Below, piece after piece: positions 1-8,096 of a DNA stretch of 60,543 bases. The number at the start of each line of letters is the position of its first letter. The first letter of the stretch is position 1. Where the stretch lies: the NCBI GenBank assembly GCA_026394195.1, contig JAPKYS010000056.1:1-60543 (forward strand). The letters are read 5' to 3'. The translations under genes and the position numbers were made by a program. Origin of the DNA: a bacterium (GTDB lineage Bacteria; Electryoneota; B3-LCP). The notes beneath the pieces were generated by a model, which did not search any database, was not told where the DNA came from, and was given only the letters and a program-made list of their open reading frames with translations.

Positions 1-354
1 TATGTCGTTAAAACCGATTCATTGGGAACCATGCAATGGCAGCGAAATTATGGAGGATATTATGGCGATTATTGTTATTCCGTGTTAAAAACCCCTGATA
101 GCGGTTTTTTGTTAGGAGGTGTAAATAGCGGAAACTACTGGATTATCAAGATTGATTCGACGGGGAATCAGTTGTGGAACCAAACCTTCAATTATGGGCA
201 AAATGATGTATGTTACTCAATCTGTCAGGCTGCCGACGGAAGCTTGCTTTTAGCTGGTACAGTTGAAACGAGCCCGGGGTGCCCCACCGCTTGCGGTGGG
301 ATCGTTAATTCCCGGATGCCTGGGTGCACCTTAGCCCCGCTGTGTGATAATTAA
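1..354 (+). pseudogene. 3' piece of a secreted beta-propeller protein, cut by the window edge and ended by a repeat
   Basis: The frame is open from base 1, so the true start lies to the left. Two blade-like repeats are visible (W-x-x-N-Y/F-G-G..., D-SGFLLGG, K-D-S-x-G-x-x-x-W), the same kind as in the propeller gene at 44803-46263. From about base 271 the reading frame runs into a GC-rich inverted repeat and the protein becomes nonsense (ETSPGCPTACGG...) before a stop at 354. No sorting domain follows here, although a lone one lies at 7232-7337. I read this as the front part of a T9SS cargo gene destroyed by repeat and island insertion. The propeller identity is fairly sure; the link to the remnant downstream is inference. 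Confidence 0.7.
271..345. repeat. Short GC-rich inverted repeat, copy 1 of 4
   Basis: Core CCCACCGC-TT-GCGGTGGG at 283-300, followed by a second partial hairpin. Related copies with core CCCACAGC...GCTGTGGG lie at 21367-21402, 21549-21591 and 25645-25672. This copy lies inside the reading frame of the propeller remnant and supplies its false C-terminus. Confidence 0.6.
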
Positions 355-493
355 TTCCCCACTCCCCCCTTACCACGTCACAATCTGACGTTTAAAAGCC
401 TATCTTGGAGTCACGTTCTTTGACATTCCAGATGGGCTTTGCTCACTCTACGACCCCTTCTCTCACTCCTACCCGGGCAATTCCACCGTTTAT

Positions 494-660
494 TTCCCCT
501 GTTAAAGCGTGTCACTCCGGCTGGTCCGGAGTCTGACACGCTGTCGGATTCCCGACGCAGGCTAAAGCCTTTGCGGGAATGACAGCTTAGGTTTTTGAAT
601 CCACTCTGTCGCGTCACCCGAAATTTTAGAAAATTAACTCGGCGCGTTATCTTGTTTTTA
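494..660. repeat. Dispersed repeat, tandem copy A
   Basis: About 167 bp, nearly identical to 681-847. It carries the imperfect inverted motif GTGTCACTCCGGCTGGTCC / GCGGGAATGACAGC that also appears at 7443-7562, 22976-23065 and in partial form at 12310-12347 and 46583-46623. No coding potential of its own was recognised. Confidence 0.8.
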
Positions 661-680
661 TACCAGTTCTCGAAAGTAAT

Positions 681-847
681 TTCCCCTGTTAATGCGTGTC
701 ACTCCGGCTGGTCCAGAGTCTGACACGCTGTCGGATTCCCGACGCATCCCAATGGGATTTGCGGGAATGACAGCTTAGGTTTTTAAAATTTCTCTGTCAC
801 GTCACCTGAAATTTTAGAAAATTAACTCAGCGCGTTATCTTGTCTTT
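681..847. repeat. Dispersed repeat, tandem copy B
   Basis: Second copy of the unit at 494-660, offset by 187 bp. The 20 bp joining the copies (661-680, TACCAGTTCTCGAAAGTAAT) recurs at 7443, immediately before the copy on the far side of the five-gene block. The repeat therefore borders the block on both sides. Confidence 0.8.
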
Positions 848-875
848 ATAAGAATAAACTAATTGGAGGTTACCC

Positions 876-2708
876 ATGAAAAAGGCCATAGCTTCTGCCA
901 GACATCTGTTAGTTTTGGGGCAATACATCAACGATCCCGACGAATTCCACCTGAGCGAAACCCGCAAGCGCACTCTGACCGGCAAGGTGCTGGACGATCT
1001 CGCCGACCTGAACCTGGACGGGCTCGACGTTTTCCTGATCGCGGCGGTGTTTCAGTACAGCTTCGAAGGGGGGAAGATGTTAGGCGCCATGGACGTTCTG
1101 CGAAAGATCCTCCCCGATCAGATCGAACGGCTGCAATACCTCGACCGCATCAGCAACCTGATCGTGCTGCAGGTGCTGGAACCCTGCCAGAAGCAGTATC
1201 ACCGCCGCGACCGGGATGGCCACCGCCTGGAACTGGCGCTGGACCGCATCAACCTGCTGGATATGGATATCCGGCTGCATCCGCAGTTTTTAGCCCGGCT
1301 GTTGGGCGAAATCCACGAAGACCCCGAAACCATCGATAGCCCCTATCAGGATAATCGTGAGTTCATCAAGGACTGGTTTTCCTGCGTCGAGGCGCAGAGG
1401 AATTACGCCAACGTCAGGCAATTTGACGAAGAGGTGGTCAACCACGCTTTAGAAGACCTGAACAAATGGGAAAAACGCCTGGAAAAGCGCATGAATTCCA
1501 CCTCAGAAATCTTCCCTTTCTGCGATCTGACCGTGGAATACAACCTCGACCGCAAAGAACAGATCATCCTGATGTACATGCTGAAGGAAGAACTCGACGG
1601 GATGGGTTGCGCCCGCGATGAGTTGCTGGACCTGATCAGCGAGGATAAGTTCGACAAGTACGGCAACGCCCGCTACTTCGACGGCGAGAGCACCCTCCTG
1701 CGCCACGGGTTGATCGAAGCGCCGGAAAACATGTTCTTCTCGTCGAGCGGGCTGGACGTGCGGCTGGCTCCGGACCTGGCTTCCCGGATTCTGCGCACCA
1801 CGCCCCGCACCGACAGCGAACGCATCACCGAAATCATCCGCAGCTCCGATGTGCTGAAGCTGACGACTCCGGCGCTGGGCCTGGAAAAGGTGATCCTGCC
1901 CTCGGACACCAAGAATCTGCTGGAAACGGCGGTCAGGCAGTGCCGGGAAAACGTGGGATCGACGCTGCACCACTGGGGCTTGGATCAGGGCGTTTTCCAG
2001 CGCGAACCGGCTGCCGATCAAGCCTACAAGCCCGCCATGCTGCTGATGTTCTACGGACTGCCGGGAACGGGCAAGACGCTGGCGGCGGGAGCTCTGGCGC
2101 ACGCTTTAGGCAAGGAGGTGTTGGTGACCGACATTTCGCGCGTCTTAAGCAAGTGGGTGGGGGAAAGCGAATCCAACGTGCGCCGCATCTTCGCTCAGTA
2201 CGAGCAGATCGTGCGCCGCACCGATAACCCGCCGGTGCTGCTCTTAAACGAATGCGACCAGTTCCTGACCGCCCGCGGCGCCGCGGAACACGCCGCCGAC
2301 CGCATGTACAACCAGATGCAGAACCTGTTCTTGGAAGCCTTTGAACGCCTGCAGGGGCTGCTGATCGCCACGACCAATTTGCGGGATAACCTGGACCCGG
2401 CGTTTTCCCGTCGGTTTCATTTGAAGATCGAGTTTCCGATCCCTGACACGTTAGCGCGGCAGAAGCTCTGGCAGATTCACCTGCCGGACAGCATCCCTCG
2501 CGCCGCGGATCTGGATCTGGCGACACTGGCTCAAGACTATACGCTGACCGGCGGGCAGATTGCCGTGGTGGTGAAAAACGCCGCCGTGGAAGCCGCTCAG
2601 TTGGCCCCAAAACACCGGCGTCTGTCCCGGGAGTTGCTGGCGAAGTACGCGAGGCTGGAAGCGGACAGCGCCTTCGGAATCACTTCCGGGCAGCGCATCG
2701 GATTTTAG
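876..2708 (+). CDS. AAA+ family ATPase with unassigned N-terminal half
   Basis: A 610-residue protein. The ATG follows GGAGG (865-869) at good spacing. Residues 1-350 are helical and match no domain I know. Residues 385-560 form one AAA+ core: Walker A GLPGTGKT at 394-401, a spastin/SpoVK-like WVGESE segment, then a Walker B ending LLLNECDQ in which Asn458 replaces the usual first Asp while Glu459 remains. Downstream ATTN (sensor 1) and SRRFH (arginine-finger region) are visible. Such single-AAA proteins usually act as ring-shaped remodelling machines on protein or nucleic-acid partners. It opens the five-gene block, 184 bp before the next gene. It is more GC-rich than the gene at 3432. Target and role are unknown; a defence or quality-control role is inference. 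Confidence 0.85.
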   Translation: MKKAIASARHLLVLGQYINDPDEFHLSETRKRTLTGKVLDDLADLNLDGLDVFLIAAVFQYSFEGGKMLGAMDVLRKILPDQIERLQYLDRISNLIVLQVLEPCQKQYHRRDRDGHRLELALDRINLLDMDIRLHPQFLARLLGEIHEDPETIDSPYQDNREFIKDWFSCVEAQRNYANVRQFDEEVVNHALEDLNKWEKRLEKRMNSTSEIFPFCDLTVEYNLDRKEQIILMYMLKEELDGMGCARDELLDLISEDKFDKYGNARYFDGESTLLRHGLIEAPENMFFSSSGLDVRLAPDLASRILRTTPRTDSERITEIIRSSDVLKLTTPALGLEKVILPSDTKNLLETAVRQCRENVGSTLHHWGLDQGVFQREPAADQAYKPAMLLMFYGLPGTGKTLAAGALAHALGKEVLVTDISRVLSKWVGESESNVRRIFAQYEQIVRRTDNPPVLLLNECDQFLTARGAAEHAADRMYNQMQNLFLEAFERLQGLLIATTNLRDNLDPAFSRRFHLKIEFPIPDTLARQKLWQIHLPDSIPRAADLDLATLAQDYTLTGGQIAVVVKNAAVEAAQLAPKHRRLSRELLAKYARLEADSAFGITSGQRIGF

Positions 2709-2892
2709 GGGTCACAAGGGATCTATTGCCGGATTATTATTACGGCGCTGATCCCACACACCCGGGGATGGGGCGTACATTGCGCCCCGCCTCTCCGGGG
2801 ATAAGTGGCGCTGATGACAGTAAAAAACAGGCTGGAATAAGTTTGGAAATAAAGGGTGGGTTGTGTAAATTGGAAGACAAGAAGGAGATGAT

Positions 2893-3360
2893 ATGGAAGA
2901 TACAATCAAAGAGCTGAAGAAAGAAATGATCGCCCTGGAACGGCGCATCAGCGATCTGGAGATGCTGCTGGTGGGAGCAGCAAACGAAAACGCCGAGCTT
3001 AAAAAGGCGCTGACATCCTCCCTTCATCGCAGTCGCCGGGTCAAGTTAAAGGACGCTTTGGACATCCTGAACTCGCAAATTGATCGGCTTCGTGAATTGG
3101 AGTCTCCCGCTGAAGTGATACAGCTAAAAACTGCTCTCAGGGAGTTGGTTACCGATCATTTGAACCAGCTTGATAGTATGGGAAGCCAGGAGTTTTTCAC
3201 TACCTGGGTTGGATCCCGTTACCACCAACAGAGACTCCTGACCTTCAACGGCAGTATTGGGTTTGTCCCAGATTGGAATTTCGATGATGGTTTGGAGGTG
3301 GTGATGGGGTGGGAAAAAACTAAAGATGATAAGCAAGACAATCCCGAAGACAATACTTAA
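2893..3360 (+). CDS. Small coiled-coil protein of unknown function
   Basis: A 155-residue protein started at ATG 2893 behind GGAG (2884-2887). Residues 1-50 and about 60-105 are strongly charged with leucine heptads (KELKKEM, RRISDLEMLL, RLRELE), indicating coiled coil. The C-terminal 50 residues are more globular (FTTWVGSRYHQQR...) and end in a charged tail. There is no signal peptide or membrane segment. It lies between the AAA+ gene and the nuclease-like gene on the same strand (71 bp gap to the latter) and could be an adaptor of that system. No family was recognised. Confidence 0.75.
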   Translation: MEDTIKELKKEMIALERRISDLEMLLVGAANENAELKKALTSSLHRSRRVKLKDALDILNSQIDRLRELESPAEVIQLKTALRELVTDHLNQLDSMGSQEFFTTWVGSRYHQQRLLTFNGSIGFVPDWNFDDGLEVVMGWEKTKDDKQDNPEDNT

Positions 3361-3431
3361 ATTCAGGTAATTCCAGATGAAATGACTGGAATCGGATTAC
3401 GTCGAATTTAAAAATTTAAAAGGAGAAAGCC

Positions 3432-4442
3432 ATGGATACGGAATTCAACAAAGAACTAGCGAAAATAATAAGGGAAAATTTTAGAAGAGCATTCCCTGAG
3501 GTGAGACGAAATATTAGATTCCCAAGAGATTTGCAGTTCTCTAAAGGATCTGATGAAAATCATTTAACCTTGAAAATGACAGAGCAAAATGTAACCGCTA
3601 ATGTCCAAGAAAACAAAGCCGCATTTGAGGGCTGGTGTTTTGTTGTTAGGAGATGGACAGATTATAAAAGTATCCAATTGTCGTGGGTTCAGCCTTCAGA
3701 TAAAAGCGATAAGCATTACCAAAGTTTTCTTTACAGAGTAAAAGCCATGACCACTCATTACGATTGGCTCAATCTCCCTGACCAGATGGCTAATATTCTA
3801 AAAACAGATCTATCGATCAAAAACGATACAACATACTATTTTAATTACCCACAGACCCATAGCACTCGTACAGACGCAGAAGGAAAAACAGTTGATGAGA
3901 TGACTGAGAATGAAATCGAATGGTACATTTTTAACAATCCAAATGGATTGAAGAAACTCTGCAAATTGAACGCACTATACAGGCAATATCCGGTTGGGGT
4001 ATTTACCAATGCTCGCCGTCGCACAATTTATGCAGTATTACCGCATGGTAGGAGGTGTATAGATCTTTGGGGACTGAATAATGACAAAAAAGAACTACAT
4101 ATTTTCGAACTAAAAACGCCTCAAAACATCGGCGTTGGGGCAGTGTCAGAATTGCTCTACTATGCATTCCTTATGCAGAACGCAATCTATCCAACCAACC
4201 AATTTCAAATCAAAGCTGTACGCGAGTTTCCAGATCGTGGTAGTGTCAATGATATAAATACAATTACAACCATGACCTTGGTAATGGCATCTTTTCTGAC
4301 CTTCAGAGCCCACCCACTGATAGATGCGAGACTCATAAAAGACATGAATATTTTTCGTAAAGAAGTAAAACCTCCAATTAAATTTTGCAGCATCACTATT
4401 GACAATTCATTTAATTTCAATGTGCTAGAGCTGCCTGATTGA
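3432..4442 (+). CDS. Putative PD-(D/E)XK nuclease-like protein
   Basis: A 336-residue protein; ATG 3432 follows AGGAG. The middle holds an arrangement typical of the PD-(D/E)XK fold: Asp211 in CIDLWG, then Glu226-x-Lys228 in HIFELKTP, followed by a helix (VSELLYYAFLMQ). This predicts a metal-dependent nuclease, but the wider family is not recognised and Shedu-type or other nuclease-like alternatives cannot be separated by eye. Residues 1-200 are unassigned. The gene is visibly more AT-rich than its neighbours, suggesting a separate origin. It ends 20 bp before the MBL-fold gene, so the two are probably co-transcribed. Confidence 0.75.
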   Translation: MDTEFNKELAKIIRENFRRAFPEVRRNIRFPRDLQFSKGSDENHLTLKMTEQNVTANVQENKAAFEGWCFVVRRWTDYKSIQLSWVQPSDKSDKHYQSFLYRVKAMTTHYDWLNLPDQMANILKTDLSIKNDTTYYFNYPQTHSTRTDAEGKTVDEMTENEIEWYIFNNPNGLKKLCKLNALYRQYPVGVFTNARRRTIYAVLPHGRRCIDLWGLNNDKKELHIFELKTPQNIGVGAVSELLYYAFLMQNAIYPTNQFQIKAVREFPDRGSVNDINTITTMTLVMASFLTFRAHPLIDARLIKDMNIFRKEVKPPIKFCSITIDNSFNFNVLELPD

Positions 4443-4462
4443 TAGTATTCGGAAATTGAACT

Positions 4463-5704
4463 ATGTTGATCACCATCCACCGCGGTTCGCATGAAATCGG
4501 CGGGACCTGCATCCAGGTATCAACCGCCAACTGCTCCATTCTGTTGGACTTGGGGCGAGCTCTCCGCAGAGATAGCATTGATCCTGATCTGGAGAAGATC
4601 AAAGTCGATGCGGTGCTGGTTAGCCATCCCCATATGGATCACTATGGGCTGATTGACGTCTTGGATAAGAGCGTCCCTGTGTATATCGGGGAGCTGAGTC
4701 GCAAGCTGATTGACACGGCTCCCCTTTTCTTGGGCCGTAAACCATACGACAACAATTTCCATACTTATAAAAGCTGGAAACCTTTCAGCATCGGCGATTT
4801 CACCATTACGCCCTACCTGGTGGATCATTCCGCGACGGATGCTCATGCGTTTCTGATCGAAGCCGTGGGGAAACGCATCTTTTACAGCGGTGATTTCCGA
4901 GCGCATGGAAGAAAGCGGATCTGTTTCGACCGAATTGTGGCGAACCCGCCACGCGATCTCGACCTTTTGTTTCTTGAAGGTACTCTGATCGAACGCAGTA
5001 ATGATAAATACCCAACCGAGGAGTCTGTCGAGCAAAAGATCTATGAAACCATCAAAGACCAGCAATATATCACCTTTATCATCTCTTCTGCACAGAATAT
5101 TGACCGGCTGGTGTCGGCATACAAAGCCTGCCATAAGGCAAAGAAAACGTTGGTACTGGATTTCTATGCAGCCTGGGTGTTAGAGTTGGCGAAAAAGGTA
5201 TCACGTGGGATAAGGGCGATGGACTGGAATTATATCCGTGTTTATGCCAATCATGGGCAGGATCAAACCTTAAAAAAGAACGAGCATATTTTCGAGGATT
5301 TTCGCCAACGGATTTATCAGAATTTTCGAGTGAAACCTGCGGAGATTCGCGCCTGTCCGGAAAAATATGTGGAATTTGCACGCATCTCACAATCCCCGGC
5401 TATCGCTTCATTCAAAAAAAACGGACGAGTAAATCTGATTTATTCACAATGGGAAGGTTATCTAAAGTACAGCGACAAGGACTATTTAGGAGCCGAAGCA
5501 ATGGCAGCTTTCCGGAAAGATCCTAACGTTAATTTCATTTGTGCTCATACCAGCGGTCACGCAACGCTTTGTGACCTGAAAACCTTTACACAAGCACTTA
5601 ATCCTGGACGCTTGATTCCGGTGCACACCGAACATGCCCACCGATTCCGTGAACATTTCGAGAATGTATTGGAGTTGAAGGATGGGGTTGATCTTACAGT
5701 TTGA
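4463..5704 (+). CDS. MBL-fold metallo-hydrolase, RNase J / beta-CASP-like
   Basis: A 413-residue cytosolic protein. The metal-binding signature SHPHMDHYG places His55, His57, Asp59 and His60 as zinc ligands. Later motifs DHSATDAHAF, YSGDF and the C-terminal TSGHATL...PVHTEH are those of MBL-fold nucleases of the RNase J / beta-CASP group, which cut or trim RNA or DNA. At 413 residues it is shorter than RNase J (about 550), lacking that family's C-terminal domain. It is packed 20 bp behind the PD-(D/E)XK-like gene and 66 bp ahead of the DUF2779 gene. Hydrolase class is sure; substrate is inferred. Confidence 0.88.
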   Translation: MLITIHRGSHEIGGTCIQVSTANCSILLDLGRALRRDSIDPDLEKIKVDAVLVSHPHMDHYGLIDVLDKSVPVYIGELSRKLIDTAPLFLGRKPYDNNFHTYKSWKPFSIGDFTITPYLVDHSATDAHAFLIEAVGKRIFYSGDFRAHGRKRICFDRIVANPPRDLDLLFLEGTLIERSNDKYPTEESVEQKIYETIKDQQYITFIISSAQNIDRLVSAYKACHKAKKTLVLDFYAAWVLELAKKVSRGIRAMDWNYIRVYANHGQDQTLKKNEHIFEDFRQRIYQNFRVKPAEIRACPEKYVEFARISQSPAIASFKKNGRVNLIYSQWEGYLKYSDKDYLGAEAMAAFRKDPNVNFICAHTSGHATLCDLKTFTQALNPGRLIPVHTEHAHRFREHFENVLELKDGVDLTV

Positions 5705-5770
5705 ATTAATCCCCACTACATCTGATCTTTTTCGCACAAATTGGTTGCTGTCATTAACGTGAGACTCCTC

Positions 5771-7231
5771 ATGCCCCACCTTCTCTCCAAATCCCGCTAC
5801 CTATCAGGGCTGCAATGCGCCAAACGGCTCTGGATTGAAATTCACCAACCCGAACTGCTTCCCAAAATCGAACCTTCACAGCAGAAAATCTTCGACCAGG
5901 GGACCGAGGTCGGCAAGCTGGCGCGGGAGCGCTTCCCCGGCGGCGTCTTAATCGGAGCAGATCACCAGCACATATCCGATGCTCTGAGCCAGACCGATGC
6001 CGCCATCGCTGGTGGAGCTGAAATCCTCTTCGAAGCCGCCTTCACCTCGAACCAGACATTTGTCAGACCGGATATCATCCGCAAGATCGGTTCCGACCGC
6101 TGGGAGATCATCGAAGTCAAATCGTCGACTCAGGTCAAACCGGAAAACCTGCACGACGTCGCCATCCAGACCTACACCGTTCAGGGGGCGGGCCTGAACG
6201 TGGTCAAATCAACCCTGATGCACCTCAACACCGAGTGCGTCTACCCGGACCTGTCCAACCTGTTCACGCTGTCGGACATCACGGATGAGGTCGCGGCTCT
6301 GCTGCCGGTTATCCCTCAAAATGTCGCCGCGTTCAGGATGATTCTGCTGGCGGATACCGAGCCGGACGTTCCGATCGGATCGCACTGCTCATCGCCCTAC
6401 GGTTGTCCGCTGATGGATCAGTGCTGGGCCTGGCTGCCGGAACCTTCCATCTTCAATATTCCGGGATTGAAATGGACTAAAAAAGATGACCTCTTGCTGC
6501 GAGGTCTCCTGGAACTGGAACAGCTCCCGGATGATTTCAAGCTGAATGATGCTCAGGACCGCTACATCCGGAGCTATCTGACCCAATCGCCCGTCATCGA
6601 TTGGGAGGCGATCAGGGAGATCCTGTCCAGCCTGCAATACCCCCTCTATTTCCTCGACTTCGAGACCGACAATCCCGCCGTCCCTCGCCTTGACGGGATG
6701 CACCCCTACGGTCAGTTTCCCTTCCAGTTCAGCTGCCATATCCTGCAGGAAAACGGCGAGCTGGCTCATGCAGAATACCTGCACCTGACCACCAGCGATC
6801 CCCGGGCGGATCTTTGCCAGGCGCTCCTGAAAACTTTGGGCGATAAAGGCACCATCGTCGCTTACAATTCCGCCTTTGAAATAAGCAGGCTGAAAAATCT
6901 GGCAACCTGGTTCCCGCAATACCAGCCTCGGATCGATGGGATTATCCGCCGCATGTGGGATCAGCTGATCATCTTCCGGCAGTATTATTCCGATTACCGC
7001 TTCGGGGGGTCGAACAGCATCAAGAACGTCCTGCCCGTGCTGATTCCATCCATGAATTACCAGGATCTCGAAGTCGGCGAAGGCGGAGCCGCCCAGATCG
7101 CCTGGAACGAGATGATCCGCCTGCCCGATTCTCCGGAAAAGGATAAACTCATCGGTGACCTTAAAACCTACTGCGGTCAGGATACCCTGGCGATGGTGGA
7201 GATACACAGGGTATTGGCGGGGGGCTGGTAA
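5771..7231 (+). CDS. DUF2779 protein: Cas4-like nuclease plus RNase H-fold exonuclease domain
   Basis: I start at ATG 5771 (486 residues) because LSKSRYLSGLQCAKRLW is the usual N-terminus of this family; an upstream in-frame TTG at 5741 is less likely. The N-terminal half resembles Cas4: Cys16 with Cys206, Cys212 and Cys218 form a probable 4Fe-4S set, and Asp101, Glu115 and Lys117 form a PD-(D/E)XK-type site (RPDIIR...IIEVKSS). The C-terminal half has FLDFET (Asp296, Glu298), the first motif of DnaQ-like exonucleases. It is therefore a two-nuclease fusion. Its stop codon touches a leftover sorting domain of another gene at 7232, marking the right edge of the inserted block. Confidence 0.85.
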   Translation: MPHLLSKSRYLSGLQCAKRLWIEIHQPELLPKIEPSQQKIFDQGTEVGKLARERFPGGVLIGADHQHISDALSQTDAAIAGGAEILFEAAFTSNQTFVRPDIIRKIGSDRWEIIEVKSSTQVKPENLHDVAIQTYTVQGAGLNVVKSTLMHLNTECVYPDLSNLFTLSDITDEVAALLPVIPQNVAAFRMILLADTEPDVPIGSHCSSPYGCPLMDQCWAWLPEPSIFNIPGLKWTKKDDLLLRGLLELEQLPDDFKLNDAQDRYIRSYLTQSPVIDWEAIREILSSLQYPLYFLDFETDNPAVPRLDGMHPYGQFPFQFSCHILQENGELAHAEYLHLTTSDPRADLCQALLKTLGDKGTIVAYNSAFEISRLKNLATWFPQYQPRIDGIIRRMWDQLIIFRQYYSDYRFGGSNSIKNVLPVLIPSMNYQDLEVGEGGAAQIAWNEMIRLPDSPEKDKLIGDLKTYCGQDTLAMVEIHRVLAGGW

Positions 7232-7337
7232 CCACCGGGCCACCTTCAACGGATCCGGACACCCGTCAGGCGTCTACATCTTCCGCCTTCAGGCTGGCGA
7301 GTATACTGCTTCAGGGAAAATGGTGATGGTGAAGTAG
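7232..7337 (+). pseudogene. Orphan T9SS sorting-domain remnant
   Basis: In the frame offset from the preceding gene the sequence reads HRATFNGSG, PSGVYIFRLQAGEY and TASGKMVMVK, then stop. This is the last third of a type A T9SS C-terminal domain, without a start or upstream domains. It begins within a few bases of the DUF2779 stop codon. A matching propeller head without tail lies at 1-280, so both are probably parts of one cargo gene split by the block between them. Confidence 0.8.
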
Positions 7338-7360
7338 GGGTGGGAAAGACCATTATGATG

Positions 7361-7394
7361 ACAGGCGGTGCAGCAATACCGCCTGTTTTCATTT
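7361..7394 (+). terminator. Rho-independent terminator
   Basis: Perfect 9-bp stem ACAGGCGGT / ACCGCCTGT (7361-7369, 7378-7386) with an 8-base loop and a T-rich tail TTTCATTTTC. It lies 24 bp after the orphan sorting domain, so it is probably the original terminator of the split gene, now also serving the block. Confidence 0.8.
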
Positions 7395-7442
7395 TCCTGC
7401 GGGTAAAACTTCTATCCCCATCTCGTTGAAGGGAACACGATA

Positions 7443-7562
7443 TACCAGTTCTCGAAAGTAATTTCCGATGTTAAAGCGTGTCATTCCGGCTTGTCCGGAA
7501 TCTGACACGCCGTCGGATTCCCGACGCATCCCAAGGGGATTTGCGGGAATGACGGCTTTGTG
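7443..7562. repeat. Dispersed repeat, right-hand border copy
   Basis: Begins with the same 22 bp as 661-682 and continues with the GTGTCATTCCGG...GCGGGAATGACGG unit seen at 494-847 and, inverted, at 22976-23065. It puts the same element on both sides of the five-gene block. Confidence 0.8.
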
Positions 7563-7680
7563 TGTGGAATATGCCGGATGGGAGATTATTTTCAAGAAAT
7601 GCTAAAAGATGTGCATCAGGCTTGGAAAAATTAGTAAATCCAATTTCTTTTAAAAAATTACCGTATCCCGTCAAAACCTC

Positions 7681-7709
7681 TTGACAAACCCTTTTAAAAT
7701 TCGTATATT
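7681..7709 (+). promoter_or_regulatory. Probable sigma70-type promoter
   Basis: TTGACA (7681-7686), 17 bp spacer, TATATT (7704-7709). It points at the secreted peptidase gene at 8097, which would then have an untranslated leader of roughly 380 bases. Confidence 0.55.
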
Positions 7710-7715
7710 TTTATA

Positions 7716-8096
7716 ATACCACGGAAAGCATCAGCGCGCTGCTTGTCGCTGCATGCTGATTATTCCTTTTCCATACAAACCTGAAAATTTTGGATTTTAG
7801 CATCCGGTCGATTTCGTACCCAACCGATGACCGGCGGGAGGCCAATTCCCGCAACGTCACCTTTAATGCTTCGGGACTTGCGCCTGCGGGTTGTTAGGCG
7901 GGGTCCGGGGCGGCCTCGGGTATGATGAATAGACTGACTCATGTTTCGGTAAATTAAGTTATCATCTCTGGATTTAAGACCGTTATTACGGCGAGACGTT
8001 TCGTTTCTATTTGAGCATCGTTCCACCATGCCATTGTCAGCACGTAGAGCACGAAGAAACATCCTGAAAACCAGTGCGGTAAATGAAAGGGCTCAA
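7716..8096 (+). other. Long non-coding leader of the peptidase gene
   Basis: No convincing reading frame. It holds a small hairpin (GCGGGA...TCCCGC, about 7834-7852) and a G-rich stretch at 7864-7920 that stands out from its AT-rich surroundings. I recognise no riboswitch or RNA family. Confidence 0.35.

Noticed and set aside
494..847. CRISPR array
   Set aside because: Only two long imperfect copies with no uniform spacer-repeat rhythm; the unit also lies singly at other places, so it is a dispersed repeat.
863..1339. Second reading frame overlapping the start of the AAA+ gene
   Set aside because: Proline- and arginine-rich translation typical of an out-of-frame shadow; the 876 frame has the ribosome site and the ATPase motifs.
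7701..7717. TATAAT at 7712 as the -10 box of the peptidase promoter
   Set aside because: It is 25 bp from the TTGACA; TATATT at 7704 has the proper 17-bp spacing.
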